The notes under the pieces were generated by a model, which had not been told where the DNA came from, did no database searches, and saw nothing but the letters and a program-made list of their open reading frames with translations. From contig CM044490.1 of the NCBI GenBank assembly GCA_024364805.1, forward strand, positions 116,183,077 to 116,207,385: DNA of 24,309 bases, written 5' to 3'. Position 1 is the stretch's first letter. Every line of letters begins with the position of its first letter. A program made the position numbers and the translations under genes. This DNA is from Euprymna scolopes. Taxonomy: Eukaryota; Mollusca; Cephalopoda; Sepiida; Sepiolidae. Shown piece after piece: positions 19,005 through 24,309 of this stretch.

Positions 19005-19565
19005 GAGTGACCAACAAAATGATGTTTCCTTACAAAGAGAAAATATTATATATATAGTAATATAAATATACAAGAAATAAATGTTACCATAGTCAATAAA
19101 AGTTACCTTTATGGTAGAAAAGTTCATTGGTTTGTATTTTTAAGTAGTTTGTAAAAAAAACAAACATTTTTTTTTATTCACGAACCGGTTTAAAAACAAT
19201 CAAGATGGCAGCGACTTTGAAATGGAGAACCTAGTTTTCAATTTGAAAGAGGGGCAGCTGAGCATTCGGTGTTTACAATTTAAGAGAGTTCCGTCAACGT
19301 AAGGAATATTTATAAACATATTTTAATGTTTTCCGTTATTTTGTGTTTGAGGAATATTCGATTATGGCATGTATAGTTTATATAAAAATTCATTTAAGTA
19401 GTTATCGCCTCAAATTTCGTTTTAATTACAGTTCGCTGAAATTATTTCAAGTAAAGAGCATTAAAAACTATTTCAAAACAACAAAAAAACATGAAATGAA
19501 CGTTTATTGACTACGGTAACATTTATTTCTTGTATATTTATTTTTTCGGGTAGTCGTTTGTTGGC
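19005..19565. repeat. inverted-repeat pair with 39-bp near-identical arms
   Basis: 19062-19100 and 19503-19541 are reverse complements over 39 bases with one mismatch, separated by about 400 bases. Similarity continues outward more loosely (ACCAACAAAATGA near 19012 against the complement of TCGTTTGTTGGC near 19553). The layout suits a non-autonomous element with subterminal inverted repeats, or an inverted duplication. No transposase frame lies between. The outer limits are estimates. Confidence 0.6.
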
Positions 19566-20286
19566 TTTTCTGCTAAACACTTTTAATAAATAATATCGAC
19601 GAAATATCGAAAAACAAAGAAACAAACACAGTTTTGAAAAATAATGAAACTTTACTAACTTTAGTAAAATAATCCGAAACAGCAAAATGGGATATTAAAA
19701 AAGTAAACACGTAATTACTTTAGTTTTTTAAAGCAAAGACTCGATATAAATTAATGAAAATGGCGCCCTTTTCAAGCAGAACAGATTCGTTTCAGTTTTA
19801 CAGTATTGAACGGTGTAGTATTGCGCCGTCGAATTCAGGGTTGTACTATTGTACTGAAAAGAACACGTAGAAATGATTGTAATCAACTGATTTCCTATTA
19901 GTACACTGACCAAAACAGCTTAAACAAATATATAGATAAAAAAGGTTATGCAAATGGTTTGAAAAAGACACATAATCACGTGAGCAGGATTTTTCTTTTT
20001 TTGACACGATAACAAGTAACGTCCTTTTTTTTCTTATTTATCTCTTTATCTATTTTTGAAAGAGTGTCACGGTCAAGTGGAGAAGGAAAAAACAGAGTTA
20101 TGCAAAATTTGTGTCGAGAATTGTCGAAAGTTCCGACTTTTTGGGGGGACTTTCACTTTAATAAGAACGTGAATTTATGAGATTAATTTATTCGACACAA
20201 TATGAATCAACTTAAAAAATAAATAAAAGCTAACGTGAATTAAGATTAAAGTTAAGGTGTTATTGGGGACCCTTGCCCCTTTTAAA
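19566..20286. other. AT-rich DNA, no supported gene
   Basis: Short frames at 19473-19685 and 19728-19913 (both -) have no domain. GAAAGTTCC (20128-20136) and GGGGACTTTC (20146-20155) form a small imperfect hairpin. Confidence 0.5.
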
Positions 20287-20750
20287 AAACCTTGTTAAAT
20301 TTTGTGACATATTTACATTCTATGAAGGCCAGGCGCGAACAAACACCCAATGATTTTATTATACCCTATTTCTTCAAACTGAAACACAATTATCAAAGTA
20401 TACTTACGCAAATAGATAGGAAAAGTCTTTGTTAAATTTTGTGCCATATTTCCATGGAGTACAGGTGCGAACGCAAACCCCACAATTTTATTTTCTCATC
20501 TCTATTTAAGTTGAAACATACGTATCAAAGTATTCTTATTTACATCTATATCAAAAACCCTTGTAAACGTTTTTTTTTTATTTCCATACTTTGGGGCCCA
20601 GGCGCGAACGCAGACTCCATAATTTTTATGAACCACCGTTCTGCCAGATACAAACATACCCATTCCTGATCCTCGATACATCTTCTATCATATGTAATCA
20701 GTTTTTTTTTTAAAATAGTCAACCATATAGGAGCCTATTCGTGACCAGAC
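20287..20750 (+). repeat. diverged tandem array, unit about 135 bp
   Basis: Landmarks recur at 132-137 base steps. GTTAAATTTTGTG-like starts lie at 20294, 20431 and (as GTAAACG) 20563. GCGCGAAC-like boxes lie at 20333, 20465, 20602 and (as TCGTGACC) 20739. Each unit also carries CATATTT/CATACTTT and ACTCCATAATTTT-like blocks. That makes about 3.5 copies, degenerate, with the last copy weakest. No open frame runs through it. Confidence 0.75.
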
Positions 20751-20769
20751 ACACACACAGACGTTCAGA

Positions 20770-20814
<45 letters not shown>
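20751..20814. repeat. (CA)n-(TG)n-(TA)n-(CA)n palindrome
   Basis: ACACACACA (20751-20759) pairs with TGTGTGTGT (20770-20778) around a 10-base loop. The same TG run plus (TA)n (20779-20810) pairs with TACACAC (20808-20814). The two hairpins compete for the TG strand. Confidence 0.85.
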
Positions 20815-20968
20815 CACTTTTTGGATAATTTTATAAGTTCGAAATCTCGGCAACTGCTGATCAGACTTTATCAATTAAAAGCCGGTTGGAACGCTAACGA
20901 TCTGAATTGTGTAGTGGGTCATGTAACATTTTAACTTGATGTCGCACATTACTATTTCAAGAATTTTC

Positions 20969-21075
20969 GATTACTTTTCTATATTAATTTAACGTAAAAT
21001 AGGCACCCACTTTATGGCCACCTTCGCTTTCAAGTGAATGCTCATTTTACGTTTAATTTATATAGAAAAGTGATT
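20969..21075. repeat. 37-bp-arm inverted repeat
   Basis: The arms 20969-21005 and 21039-21075 are reverse complements with a few mismatches (shared core ACTTTTCTATAT and AACGTAAAAT), separated by 33 bases. It is possibly a small fold-back element; no target duplication is seen. Confidence 0.75.
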
Positions 21076-21263
21076 CCCACACTTTATAATTTCTTCCTAT
21101 TTTGAAAACTACCCGTTTTCTGGAATTTTTACTGTTACTTTGGTTTTTAATCACCCTGTAAAATCTATAATAGTGGTAATTTAAAAAGAAATTCGTATGT
21201 GGAAAGATACTGCAATCATAGTCATTTATTTTCCTAGTTTTAGATATGAATTACAATATATCT

Positions 21264-21606
21264 GATATTTCCACAAAACGTCTGGCCTTAATGGAGAGGA
21301 GAAAAAAGCTTGCTATTGTTTCAAATCCTCTGAAATAACAGCAAGGGAAGACTTGATTCCAAATATGTCTCATATGTTATATCCCCCTTCTTTGGTTTTC
21401 ATACATAATATAAATTTAACATCGTAAAAGGCTTATTTGAGACTGGAGATATTCATAATCGTACCCTATTTCCAAAAGAAGGGAGCTACAACATATGAGA
21501 AATATTTGAGACTAAGTCTCCCCTTGCTGTTAATTTACATCATTTGAAACCATAACAGCAATTTTTTCTCTCCTCCGTCAAGACCAGATGTTTGGGGGAA
21601 TATATT
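21264..21606. mobile_element. fold-back element with ~130-bp arms
   Basis: The left arm (about 21264-21396) and right arm (about 21472-21606) are reverse complements with scattered mismatches and small indels. Matching blocks include TCTGGCCTTAATGGAGAGGA against the complement of TCCTCCGTCAAGACCAGA, AACAGCAAGGGAAGACTT against AAGTCTCCCCTTGCTGTT, and CTCATATGTTATA against TACAACATATGAG. The spacer is about 75 bases. There is no open frame. Its right end merges with the next MITE. It fits a long-TIR MITE or an inverted duplication. Confidence 0.75.
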
Positions 21607-21609
21607 CCC

Positions 21610-21724
21610 TACTTTGGGGAAATTGCACCAAGTCCGGTGTAATTTTGCCAACTAGCTACACGTGCTCCGTTGGCAACCTCGCATACGAAGAGCACTTTTT
21701 AATTGGCGCAATTACCCCAAAGTA
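21610..21724. mobile_element. 115-bp MITE with TA ends
   Basis: The left end TACTTTGGGGAAATTGCACC and the complement of the right end, TACTTTGGGGTAATTGCGCC, match at 18 of 20 bases. TA at both ends suits a TA target. Inside, TTGCCAAC (21645-21652) and GTTGGCAA (21669-21676) form a perfect 8-bp hairpin, and GGTGTAATT (21636-21644) repeats the inner TIR in inverse. It is too short to encode anything. A (TA)n array starts a few bases to the right. Confidence 0.7.
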
Positions 21725-21725
21725 C

Positions 21726-21728
<3 letters not shown>

Positions 21729-21773
<45 letters not shown>
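21729..21773. repeat. (TA)n microsatellite
   Basis: About 22 TA units, four bases beyond the MITE end. Confidence 0.97.
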
Positions 21774-21775
<2 letters not shown>

Positions 21776-21959
21776 AGCCTGAAATGCAAAATGCGATAAA
21801 CACAATTTTGAAAAGTACAAAACTATCACCGCAAAAGTGTTGTATTTATAAACTTTTTAGACTGTAGAATTATATTTTACATAGTGTAATCTATATAATT
21901 ATAAAACTCAAATAACCTTGTAACGGGTGTTGTAAACCCACATCCTGTTTACGACTGAT

Positions 21960-22680
21960 TGTGCATGCGTACATAAATAATCAACGAACAATAAAACGTA
22001 TTGTTTTACTGTGTTCGTTTTCAGCATCCCAATTGTTTTTTTTTCGCGTTTAATTATCCACATAAACAATGGTTCATATTTTCTGCATTTTTTAATATCG
22101 TTCATTTTCGTATTACGGTTAAGGTATTTTAACACAATTTTCTTACAAATAAATCTACTTTAACCCGTTGAAAACCATAAGAGCATTTTACAACAGCGAT
22201 TCACCCACCGCCTTCATTTTTTTAAAATTGATTCTCCATTTTTAATACACATTCCTTACAAAACATTCATACATTTCTTCGACACTACCAATATAAATAA
22301 ATAACTCCGAAAATAGTTTTTTTAAATTTTCGTTACAAATAAATAATCAATGCGACAATAAATCGTATTGTTTTACTGTGTAAGTTTTCAGCTTCCCAAT
22401 AGTTTTTTTTTCACGTTTAGATTAAAATATATATCAAAATGTGAATTTAACTTTTAGTATTATGGTATCTGTTCAGTGCATATTTACCTATAAGTATGGC
22501 AAACCACTTATAATTCAATATCTGTAAGTTTAAAAAAAAACAATTATAAACAGAGCGACTCATAGAAATCTATCTATATTCTTTTTTCATTTTAAATGTT
22601 TCTGTTATGTTACAAAAACTATTTTCTTTACGTCACAAGGGTCACGTTCATACATAAATTCATTAGCTAATATAACATAC
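21960..22680 (+). repeat. tandem duplication, period about 360 bp
   Basis: The best-preserved part repeats at about 21976-22045 and 22338-22407 (ACAAATAAATAATCAA-like start, CGTATTGTTTTACTGTG core, TTTTCAGC and TCCCAAT blocks, T run, CACGTTTA). Weaker matches continue at the same offset (CAGCGATTCACC near 22194 and CAGAGCGACTCA near 22551). Two degenerate copies; no open frame of note. Confidence 0.65.
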
Positions 22681-22950
22681 TGACCCAACGGATCACGTAT
22701 AGTTTAGTATCTACATATCTTTCAAGTAAAATAAGATTTTAGTCGAAGTGAAGGTTTTACATATAGTACATTTATCTTAGTTTATAAATCCCATCGCGTT
22801 GGCATTTTAACTTTTCAGGTATACTTAAAGACGCTTTGGAAATTTTATTAACTATCCTTCTGTTTTAATTCACACGCAGAAGAATAGCATATCTGATTGG
22901 AAATCGGTTCTTATACCAGTTTAGGATGAAGAACCACACCTAGGAATGTA
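22681..22950. other. unassigned AT-rich spacer
   Basis: No open frame or repeat unit found between the 360-bp duplication and the 31-bp duplication. Confidence 0.4.
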
Positions 22951-23008
22951 ATTCTTCAACAAATGCTGGCATTCATGTTGAATTCCTCAACAAATGCTGG
23001 CATTCATG
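22951..23008 (+). repeat. 31-bp direct duplication
   Basis: CAACAAATGCTGGCATTCAT occurs twice with a period of 31 bases. The matching part is 27 bases with one difference (ATTCTTC against ATTCCTC). Confidence 0.95.
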
Positions 23009-23039
23009 ACCAATCACCACAATTCTATAATATATAGTA

Positions 23040-23300
23040 AACTAGCAGGACCCGTTAACTGGTGTTGCCCGGTGAAAGCATGCCCGCCTCCTCGTAAAAA
23101 AATAAACTACGGTTTTTGTTGGTGGCGAATTCCCAACGTCCTTATGTTAAGAGGTTTCGGAATCAACAACCCTTACCTCCTCATGTTTAGAACGTCGTAT
23201 GAAATAGACACGACCAACCACGCCATGGTGAGAGCGGCTTATGGAATAGACACCCTATTTTATGAGTGGCGGAACTGTTAAAACATTTGCCCCAAGCTCA
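23040..23300 (+). other. possible repeat end, ACTAGCAGGACCCG motif
   Basis: AACTAGCAGGACCCGTTAAC (from 23040) with GTTGCCCGG (23064-23072) resembles a motif that recurs at the ends of interspersed repeats in many invertebrate genomes. The segment to 23281 is GC-richer than its flanks and holds an open frame (22994-23281, 95 codons) with no known domain. An internal copy GAAATAGACACGACC / GGAATAGACACCC recurs about 43 bases apart. Element class unknown. Confidence 0.35.
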
Positions 23301-24309
23301 ACCTTGATACATGTTGTCAGCATATCCAGCCGCAAAGACTATAAACAAAAAAATGTGGGGGTGGGTGGCATTATCGTGCGGAGAGAAATACCTTTTTTTA
23401 TCGCGCGTGTGTAGAACAGTGAATTAAAGTGCATATTGCATGTCATATCTCACAAATTACTTGTCCCCGCCGAAGTTAAAATAGATTGTCTTATTCAGCA
23501 GAGTCTAAAACCTATAAAAGTCGCCAGTTTAAAGGAAATTGTGTACTTGGTGCTAAGGTAAAAAAGTACCTAAAAAAAGTTAATGAGTAGAAAATGATTT
23601 CTGAAAAGGGAACTAAATAAAAAAACAAGAAAATAAAAAACAATATATAAAAATAACTATATCCGTAGGCAATGTATCAATGCGTACTTTAACGGCGTAA
23701 ATTATTTGACATACAAAGTAAATAAAAAAACTGGCGTAAATGTAGTCAAACACAAACTGAATGAAGAGTAATGAAGATAATTTATCTGGACGGCTTAGAA
23801 TGTAAAAATGTGTTTTATATGAAAAGAGACATTTTTTTATAATTTCGAAAGTGAAAAATAAATTTGTGTCCTTTGCCTTATCACTGTGCCACTTTGGTGT
23901 AAGGGACTACTACAACACTTTCTTCTAAAGAGAATCGTCGGACGTTTATGAAATTTTCCCCCTCTAAGTTATACAATTCACATTTTTTTCTTTCTTCACG
24001 GTAATCTCATCGAGTACAATCTTCTGTTCCAGATTAAAAAAAAATGCCCCCCGCAAAAAAAACTTATCGTCAGAGATCAGTTTTCCATTATGAGGTTGAG
24101 CAACATTTTGTCGCAATAATTGTCCTAGTATTTGTTAAAAAGTACGTGTTCAATTTAGTAGAATGTTGAAATTAAAAACCGATCCCGAAGATAAAAGTCA
24201 TAAGACATTTTTTAATCTTAAAAGTTAGTTTTTAATCGACGAAATGAACGTGAATAAAGTGTAAATTGTCGTCTGCCAGAGATTCGTTCATATTATCATC
24301 TCATAAGTT
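23301..24309. other. AT-rich DNA, nothing recognised
   Basis: No open frame above background, no element ends and no tRNA-like boxes. A short G-rich run (GTGGGGGTGGGTGG) lies at 23355-23368. Confidence 0.5.

Noticed and set aside
19202-19212. AAGATGGCAGC as a YY1-type promoter element of a host gene
   Set aside because: It differs from AAGATGGCGGC, and no open frame, CpG richness or exon follows.
20146-20156. NF-kB-like GGGGACTTTC site
   Set aside because: It lacks the CC end of the consensus, and isolated short motifs are expected by chance.

Overview
The window looks like intergenic or intronic DNA from a large, AT-rich, repeat-laden animal genome. The repeat set (RTE-like, jockey/CR1-like and restriction-like-endonuclease LINE remnants, mariner-type DNA transposons, tRNA-derived SINEs, long (TA)n arrays and a Penelope-type ribozyme motif) is what I would expect of a mollusc, most likely a cephalopod such as an octopus. 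That assignment is inference from repeat style; no host gene is visible to anchor it. Nearly every open frame here is either an AT-rich chance frame, the complement of a purine tract, or a decayed piece of a transposable element.

Layout. 1-840: purine-rich minisatellite and AT-rich DNA. 842-1743: 3' part of a LINE with a CCHC knuckle and a PD-x14-D endonuclease domain, joined directly to a 5'-truncated DD34D mariner (1744-2395). 3141-3210: a hammerhead-ribozyme-like core. 3816-4189: a mariner-type MITE. 4956-5050: a decayed tRNA-like SINE head. 5382-6819: an RTE-like LINE whose 5' half lies inverted against its 3' half, the signature of twin priming. 8130-8515: a tRNA-derived SINE with clear A and B boxes. 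9556-11258: about 1.7 kb almost purely purine on the + strand, with a 16-bp tandem array broken by a 293-base N gap. 12957-13010: a Penelope-type hammerhead-like motif on the - strand. 14170-14768: the 3' half of an ITm transposon close to DD37D. 14899-15540: a second endonuclease-type LINE 3' end. 15580-16812: a jockey/CR1-like LINE on the - strand, tail-to-tail with the previous one. 16926-17118: a possible LTR. From 18.9 kb onward there are inverted and tandem repeats: a 39-bp inverted repeat pair, a ~135-bp tandem array, a (CA)/(TG)/(TA) cruciform, a 37-bp inverted repeat, a long ~130-bp-arm inverted repeat abutting a 115-bp MITE, and a ~360-bp tandem duplication.

No genes work together here. 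The interest is in how elements have landed in, copied beside and rearranged one another, and in two candidate self-cleaving RNA motifs. No host exon, tRNA gene, rRNA or CRISPR array is supported.
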